From the NCBI RefSeq assembly GCF_003259195.1, contig NZ_QJPK01000001.1, positions 496,001 through 560,000 on the forward strand: 64,000 nucleotides of DNA. Direction: 5' to 3'. The stretch's first letter is position 1; each line of letters begins with the position of its first letter. Position numbers and translations under genes: made by a program. Shown in pieces: positions 9,524 to 18,441 of the stretch. The notes under the pieces are model-generated. The model made no database searches. It was not told the DNA's origin and saw nothing but the letters and a program-made list of their open reading frames with translations. This DNA comes from Paracoccus sediminilitoris. Its GTDB lineage: Bacteria; Pseudomonadota; Alphaproteobacteria; Rhodobacterales; Rhodobacteraceae.

Positions 9524-9541
9524 CTGTCACATTCCCTTCAC
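9524..9541 (+). promoter_or_regulatory. Candidate PhoB (Pho) box upstream of ugpB
   Basis: CTGTCAC-ATTC-CCTTCAC reads as two 7-mers separated by 4 bases, the architecture of the PhoB box (consensus CTGTCAT-N4-CTGTCAC). The first half differs at one position from CTGTCAT and the second at two from CTGTCAC. It lies 73 bp before the ugpB start. The ugp operon belongs to the phosphate-starvation regulon in E. coli, so context supports it. Confidence 0.6.
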
Positions 9542-9613
9542 ATCAATGTTGCGTGATTGTCGCCCGGAGGAGTTAGGCGGGGATCGCAAAGCAACTCCAA
9601 TGGGGGGAATACC

Positions 9614-10927
9614 ATGATCCGTTACAGCACCGCATCCGCGGTGGCGCTGATTGCGTCGCTTGGGGCCGCCAACGCCGAGACCACCATCGACTGGTGGCAC
9701 GCCATGGGCGGCGAATTGGGCACCAAGCTGGAAGAGATCGTCCAGGGCTTCAATGACAGCCAGGAAGATTACACCGTGGTGCCGTCCTACAAGGGTACCT
9801 ATCCCGAAACCATGACTGCTGCGATCGCCGCCTTCCGCGCCCAGCAGCAGCCGACGATCGTCCAGGTCTTCGAAGTCGGCACCGGCACGATGATGGCCGC
9901 CCAGGGCGCCATCGTTCCCGTCCACCAGCTGATGGAAGAACATGGCGAAGGCTTCGATCCTTCCGCCTTCCTGCCTTCGGTCGTCGGCTATTATACCGAC
10001 AGCGAAGGCAACATGCTGTCGATGCCCTTCAACAGCTCGACCCCGATCCTCTATTACAACAAGACCGTCTTCGAAAAGGCAGGCCTCGACCCCGAAACGC
10101 CCCCCAAGACCTGGGCCGAGGTCGAGGAATTCTCGAAGAAGATCATCGAATCCGATGCGGCATCCTGCGGCTTCACCACCGGCTGGATCAGCTGGATCCA
10201 GACCGAGAACTTCAGCGCCTGGCACAATCAGCCCATCGGCACGATGGAAAACGGCTTCGGCGGTCTTGATGCGCGCCTGTCCGTGAACGGTCCGGTGCAG
10301 GTCAAGCATTGGGGCAACCTGAAGAAATGGGCCGACGAGGGCATCTTCAAATATGGTGGCCCGGTCGGCGGCGACAACGCCCCCCCGATGTTCTATTCGC
10401 AGGATTGCGCGATGATCATGAACAGCTCGGCCAGCCGCGCGGGCGTGATCGCCAATGCCACCGACTTCGAACTGGGTTTCGGCATGCTGCCCTATTATGA
10501 CGATGTCGAGGGCGCGCCGCAGAACTCGATCATCGGGGGCGCGACGTTGTGGGTCCTGTCGGGCAAGTCCGACGAGGAATATGATGCCGCCGCTGCCTTC
10601 TTCAGCTATCTCTCCTCGCCCGAAGTGCAAGCCGATTGGGCATCCTTCTCGGGCTATCTGCCGATCACTTCGGCGGCGGGCGAGCAGATGAAGGACTTCT
10701 ATGCCGAGAACCCCGGTGCCGATACCGGCATCAAGCAGATCACCCTGAACGAGCCGACCGAGAACTCGAAGGGTCTGCGTTTCGGCAATTATGTCCAGAT
10801 CCGCGGCATCATCGACGAAGAATTCGAACAGCTGCTGTCGGGCGGCAAGGATGCCCAAGGCGCGCTGGACAGCGTGGTCGAGCGTGGCAACGCCCTGCTG
10901 GAAGAGTTCCAGGCCCAGAACCAGTAA
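9614..10927 (+). CDS. ugpB: sn-Glycerol-3-phosphate ABC transporter substrate-binding protein UgpB
   Basis: A 437-residue periplasmic binding protein, close to the 438 residues of E. coli UgpB. It has a signal peptide of about 21 residues (cleavage after GAANA). The mature start TTIDWWHAMGGELG and the later SSTPILYYNKTVFEKAGL are typical of UgpB. It should capture glycerol-3-phosphate or glycerophosphodiesters for the permease encoded by the next genes. ATG 9614 has GGGGGGAA upstream. It is the first gene of ugpBAEC, behind a candidate Pho box. Confidence 0.93.
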   Translation: MIRYSTASAVALIASLGAANAETTIDWWHAMGGELGTKLEEIVQGFNDSQEDYTVVPSYKGTYPETMTAAIAAFRAQQQPTIVQVFEVGTGTMMAAQGAIVPVHQLMEEHGEGFDPSAFLPSVVGYYTDSEGNMLSMPFNSSTPILYYNKTVFEKAGLDPETPPKTWAEVEEFSKKIIESDAASCGFTTGWISWIQTENFSAWHNQPIGTMENGFGGLDARLSVNGPVQVKHWGNLKKWADEGIFKYGGPVGGDNAPPMFYSQDCAMIMNSSASRAGVIANATDFELGFGMLPYYDDVEGAPQNSIIGGATLWVLSGKSDEEYDAAAAFFSYLSSPEVQADWASFSGYLPITSAAGEQMKDFYAENPGADTGIKQITLNEPTENSKGLRFGNYVQIRGIIDEEFEQLLSGGKDAQGALDSVVERGNALLEEFQAQNQ

Positions 10928-10945
10928 ACGGTCGAGCATCGAAAG

Positions 10946-10968
10946 GGGCCGCGCGATCCGCGCGGCCC
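10946..10968 (+). other. Intercistronic hairpin between ugpB and ugpA
   Basis: A perfect 10-bp GC stem (10946-10955 with 10959-10968) with a 3-nt loop lies in the 90-bp gap after ugpB. No T-run follows. Such stem-loops commonly protect the upstream binding-protein message and let it exceed permease expression. Confidence 0.5.
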
Positions 10969-11017
10969 TGTCGCCATTCCTGGGGCCGCGATGCCCCCTT
11001 CCCGAACCGGGTTTCCG

Positions 11018-11896
11018 ATGAAGCGCACCATCTTCAGCAATCAGCTTCTGCCATGGCTTCTGCTGGCACCGCAGCTGATCATCACCTTCGTCTTCTTTCT
11101 GTGGCCCGCAGCACAGGCCGTCCGCCAAAGCTTCCTGCGTGAGGATGCCTTCGGCACCCGCACCAGCTTTGTCGGGTTGGAAAACTTCGCCTACCTGCTG
11201 CAAAGCCCCGAGTATTTCAATTCGCTGAAGGTCACCGCGATCTTCGCCGTCTCGGTGACGGTGCTGTCGATGGGGATGGCGCTGCTGCTGGCCATCGCGG
11301 TCGACCGGATGATCCGATCGACCCGCGTCTACACCACGCTGCTGGTCTGGCCCTATGCTGTGGCCCCAGCGGTCGCGGGCATCCTGTGGTGGTTCATCTT
11401 CAACCCCACCATCGGCATCATGCCCTATGTGCTGGCGCAGGTCGGCTATGACTGGAACCATATCAGCAGCAAGACGGATGCGATGATGCTGGTGGTGATC
11501 GCCAGCGCGTGGAAGCAGATCAGCTATAACTTCCTGTTCTTCCTGGCGGGCCTGCAATCGATCCCCGGCAGCCTGCGCGAGGCCGCGGCCATCGACGGCG
11601 CGGGTCCGGTGCGGCGCTTCTTCGACATCACATTCCCGCTGCTGTCGCCCACGACCTTCTTCCTGCTGGTCGTCAACATCGTCTATGCCATGTTCGACAC
11701 CTTCGGCGTCATCGACGCCACGACCGAGGGCGGCCCCGCACAGGCCACCAACATCATGGTCTACAAGGTCTATTTCGACGGCTTCATCGGCCAGAACATC
11801 GGCAGTTCGGCCGCGCAATCGGTAGTGCTGATGATCCTGGTGCTGATCCTGACCGTGGTGCAATTCCGCTTCGTCGAAAAGAAGGTGGCCTACTGA
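11018..11896 (+). CDS. ugpA: Glycerol-3-phosphate ABC transporter permease UgpA
   Basis: A 292-residue inner-membrane permease with six predicted helices. The EAA loop [24 protein letters not shown] docks to the ATPase. Length and N-terminus ([20 protein letters not shown]) match UgpA. ATG 11018 gives the usual N-terminus; an in-frame ATG nine codons upstream adds an unlikely extension. The stop overlaps the ugpE start as TGATG. Confidence 0.92.
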   Translation: MKRTIFSNQLLPWLLLAPQLIITFVFFLWPAAQAVRQSFLREDAFGTRTSFVGLENFAYLLQSPEYFNSLKVTAIFAVSVTVLSMGMALLLAIAVDRMIRSTRVYTTLLVWPYAVAPAVAGILWWFIFNPTIGIMPYVLAQVGYDWNHISSKTDAMMLVVIASAWKQISYNFLFFLAGLQSIPGSLREAAAIDGAGPVRRFFDITFPLLSPTTFFLLVVNIVYAMFDTFGVIDATTEGGPAQATNIMVYKVYFDGFIGQNIGSSAAQSVVLMILVLILTVVQFRFVEKKVAY

Positions 11897-12744
11897 TGAT
11901 CGAGAACCGTCCCGGCTTGAACCTTCTGGCCCATGCAACGCTGATCCTAGGGGTCTGCATCGTCGCCCTTCCCGTCTGGGTGGCCTTCGTGGCATCCACC
12001 CATGGCCCCACCGATTTCATGTCGGGCACCATCCCGATGTGGCCCGGTCCGCATCTGGTCGAAAACTACAGCCAGATGCTGGGCGCGGGCGTGTCCACCA
12101 GCGGCACGCCCCCCGTCGGCACGATGATGTTCAACAGCCTGATCATGGCGCTGTCCATCGCCATCGGAAAGATCGCCATTTCCATCCTGTCGGCCTTCGC
12201 GGTGGTCTATTTCCGCTTTCCGTTCCGGGGGCTGGCCTTCTGGTGCATCTTTGTCACGCTGATGCTGCCGGTCGAGGTGCGGATCGTGCCGACCTTCCAG
12301 GTCGTGGCGGATCTGGGGCTGTTGAACAGCTATGCGGGCCTCTCGATCCCGCTGATCGCGTCGGCCACGGCCACGTTCCTGTTCCGCCAGGTCTTCCTGA
12401 CCATCCCGGATGAGCTGACCGAGGCCGCCCGCATCGACGGCGCGGGCCCCATGAAATTCTTCCGCGACATCCTGCTGCCCTTGTCGCGCACCAACATCGC
12501 CGCGCTTTTCGTGATCCTGTTCATCTATGGCTGGAACCAGTATCTCTGGCCGCTGCTGATCACGACCAGCTCGGATTATTACACCATCGTTGCGGGGATC
12601 AAGCGCATGGCGGATGCCGTGGACGGTCTGCCGCAATGGCATCTGGTCATGGCGACCGCGATGCTGGCCATGCTGCCGCCCGTTGCGGTGGTCGTGGGCA
12701 TGCAGCGCCTGTTCGTCAAAGGTCTTGTCGAGACGGAGAAATAA
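11896..12744 (+). CDS. ugpE: Glycerol-3-phosphate ABC transporter permease UgpE
   Basis: A 282-residue second permease of the Ugp system, almost the length of E. coli UgpE. The EAA motif is [25 protein letters not shown]. The C-terminal [23 protein letters not shown] stretch is characteristic. It overlaps ugpA by one base (TGATG), so it is translationally coupled, and ugpC follows at once. Confidence 0.93.
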   Translation: MIENRPGLNLLAHATLILGVCIVALPVWVAFVASTHGPTDFMSGTIPMWPGPHLVENYSQMLGAGVSTSGTPPVGTMMFNSLIMALSIAIGKIAISILSAFAVVYFRFPFRGLAFWCIFVTLMLPVEVRIVPTFQVVADLGLLNSYAGLSIPLIASATATFLFRQVFLTIPDELTEAARIDGAGPMKFFRDILLPLSRTNIAALFVILFIYGWNQYLWPLLITTSSDYYTIVAGIKRMADAVDGLPQWHLVMATAMLAMLPPVAVVVGMQRLFVKGLVETEK

Positions 12745-12745
12745 C

Positions 12746-13753
12746 GTGGCTTCCATCACCCTGGACAATCTTGGCAAGGTCTATCCCGGCGGCACCCGCG
12801 CCGTGGGCGGCGTGAACATCGACATCGCGGATGGCGAATTCATCGTGCTGGTCGGGCCGTCGGGCTGTGGCAAATCCACCCTGCTGCGCATGGTGGCGGG
12901 CCTGGAATCCATCAGCGAGGGCGAGGTCCGCATCGGCGACCGCGTCGTCAACAAGGTCGAACCGGCCGACCGCGACATCGCAATGGTGTTCCAGAACTAT
13001 GCGCTTTATCCGCATATGTCGGTGCGTCAGAACCTGGCCTATGGCCTGAAGAACCGGAAAACCCCCAAGGACGAGATCGAAAAGCGCGTGGCTCAGGCCT
13101 CCGAGATCCTGCAGATCGGCCCGTTTCTGGACCGCAAGCCGGCGGCCCTTTCCGGCGGTCAGCGCCAGCGCGTTGCCATGGGACGTGCCATCGTGCGCGA
13201 ACCGGCGGCGTTCCTGTTCGACGAACCGCTGTCGAACCTGGACGCGAAGCTGCGCGTCGCCATGCGGCTGGAGATCAAGGAGCTTCAGAAGCGCCTGCGC
13301 ACCACCTCGCTTTACGTGACGCATGACCAGTTGGAGGCGATGACCCTGGCTGACCGGCTGGTGGTGCTGAACGGCGGTCAGGTCGAACAGATCGGTACGC
13401 CGCTGGATGTCTATCGCAGACCTGCCTCGGCCTTCGTCGCCAGCTTCATCGGCAGCCCGGCGATGAACCTGATCTCGGCCAGCGCCGTCCCGCATCTGCC
13501 GGGCACCGCCCATGCCGGCCAGATCGGCATCCGCCCCGAGGATCTGAGCGTCACCCCTGACGGCCCCATCGCCATGAATGTCCTCGCGGTCGAGGAACTG
13601 GGCGCGCAGCGTCTGGTCCATGGCAAGACCGGGGGCGAGCGTATCACCATCACCCTGCCCTCGGATGCGCCCCTGTCGGACAGCATGAACCTGTCCTTCC
13701 GCCCCGATGCGCTGCACCTGTTCCACAAGGACAGCGGCAAACGCATGGACTGA
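12746..13753 (+). CDS. ugpC: Glycerol-3-phosphate ABC transporter ATP-binding protein UgpC
   Basis: A 335-residue ATPase of the MalK/UgpC group. Walker A is GPSGCGKST, the signature [14 protein letters not shown] and Walker [17 protein letters not shown]-terminal TOBE-like domain (about 235-335) is shorter than in E. coli UgpC (356 residues). The start is GTG at 12746, two bases after the ugpE stop, with GGAG eight bases upstream; no ATG fits. It ends the operon. Confidence 0.92.
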   Translation: MASITLDNLGKVYPGGTRAVGGVNIDIADGEFIVLVGPSGCGKSTLLRMVAGLESISEGEVRIGDRVVNKVEPADRDIAMVFQNYALYPHMSVRQNLAYGLKNRKTPKDEIEKRVAQASEILQIGPFLDRKPAALSGGQRQRVAMGRAIVREPAAFLFDEPLSNLDAKLRVAMRLEIKELQKRLRTTSLYVTHDQLEAMTLADRLVVLNGGQVEQIGTPLDVYRRPASAFVASFIGSPAMNLISASAVPHLPGTAHAGQIGIRPEDLSVTPDGPIAMNVLAVEELGAQRLVHGKTGGERITITLPSDAPLSDSMNLSFRPDALHLFHKDSGKRMD

Positions 13754-13780
13754 TGCATGGAGGGGGGCGTCAGCGCCCCC

Positions 13781-14743
13781 TTACAGCCAGCGCTTCCAGC
13801 GCAGGAACAGATAGGTACCAAGGGTCGTCACCCCCATCAGCACCAGCGCATAGGGATAGCCCCAGGCCTTGTGCAATTCGGGCATGTTGTCGAAGTTCAT
13901 GCCATAGATGCTGGCGATCAGCGTCGGCGGCAGGAACAGCGCCGCAATCACCGACAGGATGCGCACCGTGTTGTTCTGTTGCAGGTTGATCATGCCAAGC
14001 GTGGTGTCGACGGCCAGGCTGACGCGGCTGCCCAGGAAATCGGCATGCACCTCCAGCGCCTGGACATCGCGCATCTGGGCGCGGGCAACGGGCCGCAGCC
14101 GTTTGGATTCGGGACGATCCTCGATCAGGGCGGTAAAGAAGGCCAGCATGCGCTCGATGGTCAGAAGGCCCAGCCGGACGCGCGCCATGGTCTCGGCCTC
14201 GCGGCCCACATCCTGCAGCGCCGCCTGCAACCTGTCGGATGCCGCCCCCGTGGCCCCCGGATCGAACACCCCCGCGGTGGTGCTGTCCAAAATCCGCCCC
14301 GACCCCTCCAGGATATCGGCAAGGCGGGCGATGATTTCCTCGACCAGACCCAGAAACAGCCGGTCGGCGGTCATGCAGCCAAGGGTCGAACGTTCCGCCC
14401 GCGTCGGAAAGGTCAGGAAGGGCTTGGGCGAATGATGCCGCACCGTGACCAGCTGACGGTCAGACAGAACAAAGGTCACCGGCATGGACTGCCGCCCGCC
14501 CCCCGCGACCTCTCCGGGCAGCATGGCGGTCATGTAATCCATCAGCTCCTCGCGATAGAGGCGGTTCGACAGCTCGATCTCTTCCATGTCTGCCAGGGTG
14601 GGCAGATCAAAGCCCAAGGCGCGCAGCATCGCCATCTCGTCATCCGAGGGCTGGATCAGGTCGATCCACATCGCCTGGCGCAGATCGGCGCCCGGCTGCA
14701 GCTGGATCAGTCGGTTGCCCTCGGCGGCATAGGCGTAGTGCAT
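13781..14743 (-). CDS. corA: CorA-family magnesium/cobalt transporter
   Basis: A 320-residue CorA/MIT channel. The large cytoplasmic N-terminal domain is followed by two C-terminal helices joined by the signature YGMNF loop. The protein ends with the basic tail RWKRWL. ATG 14743 has AAGGAAA at good spacing; thirteen codons of open frame upstream are ignored. It begins 19 bp after the stop of the glycerate kinase gene on the same strand and is probably cotranscribed with it. The substrate may be Mg2+, Co2+ or Ni2+. Confidence 0.92.
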   Translation of the reverse strand: MHYAYAAEGNRLIQLQPGADLRQAMWIDLIQPSDDEMAMLRALGFDLPTLADMEEIELSNRLYREELMDYMTAMLPGEVAGGGRQSMPVTFVLSDRQLVTVRHHSPKPFLTFPTRAERSTLGCMTADRLFLGLVEEIIARLADILEGSGRILDSTTAGVFDPGATGAASDRLQAALQDVGREAETMARVRLGLLTIERMLAFFTALIEDRPESKRLRPVARAQMRDVQALEVHADFLGSRVSLAVDTTLGMINLQQNNTVRILSVIAALFLPPTLIASIYGMNFDNMPELHKAWGYPYALVLMGVTTLGTYLFLRWKRWL

Positions 14744-14762
14744 CGTCGGTTTCCTTGCAGGG

Positions 14763-15971
14763 TCAGGCGTGATATCGCGCAAAGACCGCCAGATCTGCGA
14801 CGTTGGTGCCCGATGGGCCGGTCATGATCAACCCGCCAACGGCACGCAGCGCGGGGGTGGCGTCGTTGCGGCGCAGCACATCCTGCAGGTCGATGCCGCG
14901 ATCATGCAGGTGCGACAGGGTGCGGTGCCCCACGATGCCGCCAGCCGCATCCCCCGGCCCGTCGCGCCCATCGCTGCCCATCGCGGCAAAGCACCAGCTG
15001 CCGGTCAGATCGCGGGCATGCAGCGCGAAACGCAGCGCCAGTTCCTGGTTGCGCCCGCCCATTCCGTCGCCGGTCAGACGCACCGTGGTTTCCCCGCCCA
15101 TGACCATCGGCACGCCCATGGGGGCATCGCGCATGGCCCGCACCAGGGCGCGGGCGCAGTCATCCACATCGCCAGTCAGCGCCACGCCCGCGTCCTGCCC
15201 GCCGGCCGCGATCATGGCCTGCAGGCTGATGCCATTCGACCCGACCAGGATATTTTGCGCCTCGGGCCCCTGTCGCGCCGATACCGGCTGTTCCAACGCG
15301 GCGCGGATCTGCGGGGTCAGATCGTCCCAGATGCCCAGGTCGCGCAATGTCCGGCAGGCATCCGCAGGCGTCCCGATGGGCGACACCGTCGGCCCCGAGG
15401 CCACCACGCGCAGGTCGTCGCCCGGCACGTCCGACAGGATCAGCGCCGTCACGGGCGCGCGGGACAGCCCCAGCCAGCCGCCGCCCTTCAGCCGGTCCAG
15501 CCCCTGCCGCACCAGGTTCGTCTGGGTGATATCCGCCCCGGATGACAGCAACGCGGCGTTCACCGCCTGCAGATCCGCCAAGTCCAACCCCGCCACGGGC
15601 GCGGGCAGCATCGCCGACCCCCCGCCCGAGATCAGCGCCAGAACCCGGTCCTGCGGGCCGACGGTGGTCAGGAAATCCTCTAGCCGCTCGGCCGCCGCCA
15701 CGCCATCGGCATCGGGCTGCGGATGACCCGCCCTCAGCACCCTGGCCCCTGTCAGCGCCGCATCATTGCCGCGGTTGGTGATGACCAGTGCCCGTGCGCC
15801 CGGCAGATGCGTCAGGGCGGATTGCGCCATCGCGCGGGCCGCCTTGCCAAGCGCCACGACATGCCAAGCGCCATCGCCGCCGGTCAGGCCCTGCATGGCG
15901 CGATCCACCGCCGCGCGGGGATCGGCGGCCCTGACGCCGATCTGTAAAAGTTCCAGTACCTGTCCGCGCAT
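14763..15971 (-). CDS. Glycerate 2-kinase, MOFRL/GckA (TtuD) family
   Basis: A 402-residue kinase that converts D-glycerate to 2-phosphoglycerate. Conserved segments include VALGKAARAMAQ, LISGGGSAMLPAP, ILSDVPGDDLRVVASGPTV, and the C-terminal MOFRL part with GGRNQELALRFA and MGSDGRDGPGDAAGGIV. ATG 15971 has GGGGGGAC just upstream. It leads a two-gene unit with corA. A hydroxypyruvate/glyoxylate reductase-like gene lies 350 bp upstream on the same strand, consistent with local glycerate metabolism, though csbD and a terminator separate them. Confidence 0.9.
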   Translation of the reverse strand: MRGQVLELLQIGVRAADPRAAVDRAMQGLTGGDGAWHVVALGKAARAMAQSALTHLPGARALVITNRGNDAALTGARVLRAGHPQPDADGVAAAERLEDFLTTVGPQDRVLALISGGGSAMLPAPVAGLDLADLQAVNAALLSSGADITQTNLVRQGLDRLKGGGWLGLSRAPVTALILSDVPGDDLRVVASGPTVSPIGTPADACRTLRDLGIWDDLTPQIRAALEQPVSARQGPEAQNILVGSNGISLQAMIAAGGQDAGVALTGDVDDCARALVRAMRDAPMGVPMVMGGETTVRLTGDGMGGRNQELALRFALHARDLTGSWCFAAMGSDGRDGPGDAAGGIVGHRTLSHLHDRGIDLQDVLRRNDATPALRAVGGLIMTGPSGTNVADLAVFARYHA

Positions 15972-15989
15972 CAGTCCCCCCGGAATGCG

Positions 15990-16016
15990 AAAAAGGGCGC
16001 CCCCTAGGGGGCACCC
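15990..16016 (-). terminator. Rho-independent terminator of csbD
   Basis: Read on the minus strand, a 10-bp stem (GGGTGCCCCC with GGGGGCGCCC, one G-T pair) with a 2-nt loop is followed by TTTTT. Flanking A/T bases pair as well, so it could work in both directions. It separates csbD from the glycerate kinase gene. Confidence 0.85.
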
Positions 16017-16046
16017 TTTCAAATCAAGCGGTCAAGTCAACCCGAC

Positions 16047-16244
16047 TTACTTGTCAGCGTAGTAATCGTTGATTTCCTTGTCGGCTTCTTCCTTGGTCCA
16101 GCCGTATTTTTCCTGCAGCTTGCCGGCCAGCTGATCCTTGTTGCCGTCGATCCGGTCCAGATCATCATTGGTCAGTTCGCCCCATTTTTCCTGGGTCTGA
16201 CCTTTGAGCTGCTTCCACTTACCCTGAATGATATCCCAGTTCAT
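16047..16244 (-). CDS. CsbD-family stress-response protein
   Basis: A 65-residue hydrophilic protein, the usual CsbD length. It begins MNWDIIQGKWKQLKGQ and has the KEKYGW-like segment LQEKYGWTKEEADKEI. CsbD proteins are induced by general stress in many bacteria; their biochemical role is unknown. ATG 16244 has AAGGAGTG upstream. It is a single-gene unit with a terminator and a candidate stress promoter. Confidence 0.93.
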   Translation of the reverse strand: MNWDIIQGKWKQLKGQTQEKWGELTNDDLDRIDGNKDQLAGKLQEKYGWTKEEADKEINDYYADK

Positions 16245-16281
16245 GATGCACTCCTTGCAACTTGCTTGCGTATGAAATGAC

Positions 16282-16307
16282 AACACGAACAGGGCGCCGT
16301 CGGTTCC
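16282..16307 (-). promoter_or_regulatory. EcfG-like promoter candidate for csbD
   Basis: On the minus strand, GGAAC (16307-16303) is followed after 17 bases by TGTT (16285-16282). This is one mismatch from GGAAC-N17-CGTT, the general-stress sigma promoter of alphaproteobacteria. It lies about 40 bp before the csbD start. One-site pattern matching is weak evidence, but csbD is a common general-stress target. Confidence 0.35.
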
Positions 16308-16322
16308 CGCGGCCGAATCCGA

Positions 16323-17270
16323 TCAAGCGACCGTGTCGGGGGGTTCCTGACCTGCGGCAAAGGCCGTCACGTTGCGCAGGGCGCGCAGACCCATCTGGGT
16401 GCGCGTGTCATCGGTGGCCGTTCCCAGATGCGGCAACAGCGAGGTGTTGGGCGCGTCGATCAGATCCTGCGGCACATGCGGTTCCTTGGCATAGACGTCC
16501 AGCCCCGCCCCCGCGATCGTGCCCGCGTAAAGCGCCGCGATCAGCGCGTCTTCGTCCACCACGTCGCCGCGGGCGATGTTGATCAGGAAGCTGTCGGCAC
16601 CCAAGGCCGCCAACTGATCCTGGCCTATCATGCCCCGCGTCTTGTTGCCGCCCGGCACGGCGATGACGGCCACGTCGCATTCGCGCAGCATGTCCAGCAG
16701 ATCTGGCACCTGACGCGCCGGGTGGTCCAGATCCGTCACGGTCGAACGGTTGAAGAACACCACCTGCATTCCGAAGCCGAAATGGCAGCGCCGCGCGATG
16801 GCCTTGCCGATGCGGCCCATGCCGACGATGCCGACCGTGGCGCCCGACATGTGACGGCCCAGCATCTGCGTCGGGTTCCAGCCCACCCATTCGCCCGCCC
16901 GCAGCAGGCGTTCCCCTTCGGAGGCGCGGCGCAGCGTCATCAGCATCAGCGTGATGGCGATGTCGGCGGTGGCGTCGGTCACGACCTCGGGGGTGTTGGT
17001 GACGGTGATGCCCGCCTGTCTTGCGGCGTCGATGTCGATATGGTTGAAGCCCGCGCCGAAATTCGCAAGCAGCTTGCAGCGCGGCGCGCCCTCGAACGCC
17101 TGCGCCGTGAAGGCGTCACCGATGGTGGGGATGATCGCGTCGTATTCCTGCATCGCACGGGCGGCCTCGGTGGCGTCCAGCTTGGTGTTTTCCAGGAATG
17201 TCGCATCGCATTCCGCCTCGATCGCGGCGCGTGCACGGGTCGTCATGGGACGCGTGACCAGCAGTTTCAA
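16323..17270 (-). CDS. D-2-hydroxyacid dehydrogenase (glyoxylate/hydroxypyruvate reductase type)
   Basis: A 315-residue NAD(P)-dependent dehydrogenase. The Rossmann motif is GIVGMGRIGKAIARR. The catalytic set is Arg in NIARGDVVDE, Glu in YAKEP and His in LLPHLGTAT. It likely reduces glyoxylate or hydroxypyruvate; the exact substrate cannot be read from sequence. Its ATG overlaps the stop of csaA by 4 bp, making it the last gene of a four-gene minus-strand operon. It ends 78 bp before csbD. Confidence 0.9.
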   Translation of the reverse strand: MKLLVTRPMTTRARAAIEAECDATFLENTKLDATEAARAMQEYDAIIPTIGDAFTAQAFEGAPRCKLLANFGAGFNHIDIDAARQAGITVTNTPEVVTDATADIAITLMLMTLRRASEGERLLRAGEWVGWNPTQMLGRHMSGATVGIVGMGRIGKAIARRCHFGFGMQVVFFNRSTVTDLDHPARQVPDLLDMLRECDVAVIAVPGGNKTRGMIGQDQLAALGADSFLINIARGDVVDEDALIAALYAGTIAGAGLDVYAKEPHVPQDLIDAPNTSLLPHLGTATDDTRTQMGLRALRNVTAFAAGQEPPDTVA

Positions 17271-17599
17271 AACAGCTTTCCTCCGTTGGGGACAGTCTGA
17301 TCGGGACCGATCAGCACCACATCATTATCGGGGTCGGGCACGCCCAGCACCAGCACCTCGGACATGAAGGGGCCGATCTGGCGGGGCGGGAAATTCACCA
17401 CGCACAGCACCTGTCTGCCGACCAGCATTGCGGGATCGTAATGCCGGGTGATCTGGGCCGAGGATTTGCGCTCGCCCAAGTCGCCCAAGTCCAGCCACAG
17501 CTTGATAGCGGGCTTGCGGGCCTCGGGGAAGGGCTCGGCGCGGGTGATGGTGGCCACACGGATGTCGACCTTGGCGAAATCGTCGAAGCTGATCGTCAT
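17267..17599 (-). CDS. CsaA-like tRNA-binding domain protein
   Basis: A 110-residue stand-alone tRNA-binding OB-fold protein of the CsaA/YgjH type. The pattern FAKVDIRVATITRAE-PFPEARKPAIKLWLDLG and the later VVNFPPRQIGPFMSEVLVLG are diagnostic. CsaA was described as a secretion-related chaperone in Bacillus and as tRNA-binding; its role here is uncertain. It overlaps both neighbours by 4 bp. Confidence 0.9.
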   Translation of the reverse strand: MTISFDDFAKVDIRVATITRAEPFPEARKPAIKLWLDLGDLGERKSSAQITRHYDPAMLVGRQVLCVVNFPPRQIGPFMSEVLVLGVPDPDNDVVLIGPDQTVPNGGKLF

Positions 17600-18402
17600 G
17601 CCTCGCCCCGTCCCAGGGCACGCCCGCGATCGGCGGCGGCGGCGACCGTGCGGGTCATCAGGTCGGGCAGATCCTGCATCAGAACCTCCAGCCCCGCAGC
17701 CGTCGTGCCATTGGGCGAGGTGACGTTCTGGCGCAAGACGCCCGGGTCTTCGTCGGCATCGATGGCCAGCGCGCCTGCGCCCGCGACCGTCATGCGCGCC
17801 AGTTCCAGCGACAATTCGGGCGACAGGCCCTGCGCCTCGCCAGCCTTGGCCATCGCCTCGATCATGTGAAAGACATAGGCGGGGCCGCTGCCCGACAGGC
17901 CGGTGACGGCATCCATCTGGTCTTCGCCCTCCAGCCGCACGACACGGCCCACGGCGCGCATCAGCGTCTCGGCCAAATCCAGCAGGGCGGGGGTGGCGGC
18001 GGCATTGCCGATCATGGCGGAAATGCCCTTGCCGATGGCGGCAGGGGTATTGGGCATCACGCGCACGATGGGCGCACCGGGAAAGGCCTTTTCAAAGGTG
18101 GCGATCATCGTGCCCGCCGCGACCGAAATCACCAGCGCCCCCGACAAATCGGGCATCCGGCCCAAGGCGTCGCCCATCATCTGCGGCTTGACGGCCAGCA
18201 CCACCACCGCCGGATCAAGCGGCAGATCGCCGTTCACGTTCAGGCCCTTGTCCTGCCATTCGGGCGCCAGCTTGGGGTCGATGACGGTCACGGAAGCCGG
18301 GTCCAGCCCGCGCGCCAGCCAGCCCTTCAACATGGCCCCGCCCATCTTGCCGCAACCGACCAGCACCAGCCCGCGTGCATTGATATCGTCGAAATCGCTC
18401 AT
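17596..18402 (-). CDS. proC: Pyrroline-5-carboxylate reductase
   Basis: A 268-residue enzyme for the last step of proline synthesis, reducing pyrroline-5-carboxylate with NAD(P)H. The dinucleotide motif is LVGCGKMGGAML. PNTPAAIGKG, VTGLSGSGPAYVF and the C-terminal TSPNGTTAAGLEVL match the P5CR signature. ATG 18402 has GGGGAAG upstream, better than TTG four codons earlier. The stop overlaps csaA by 4 bp; ybjN lies 39 bp upstream. Confidence 0.95.
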   Translation of the reverse strand: MSDFDDINARGLVLVGCGKMGGAMLKGWLARGLDPASVTVIDPKLAPEWQDKGLNVNGDLPLDPAVVVLAVKPQMMGDALGRMPDLSGALVISVAAGTMIATFEKAFPGAPIVRVMPNTPAAIGKGISAMIGNAAATPALLDLAETLMRAVGRVVRLEGEDQMDAVTGLSGSGPAYVFHMIEAMAKAGEAQGLSPELSLELARMTVAGAGALAIDADEDPGVLRQNVTSPNGTTAAGLEVLMQDLPDLMTRTVAAAADRGRALGRGEA

Positions 18403-18441
18403 CCGCTTCCCCAAATATGTGGCAGGCGGGCGTTCCCGCCG

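Noticed and set aside
9527..11995. Minus-strand open frame of more than 800 codons across ugpB and ugpA
   Set aside because: High-GC mirror frame of the ugp genes with Arg/Asp/Gly/His-rich composition and no recognisable domain.
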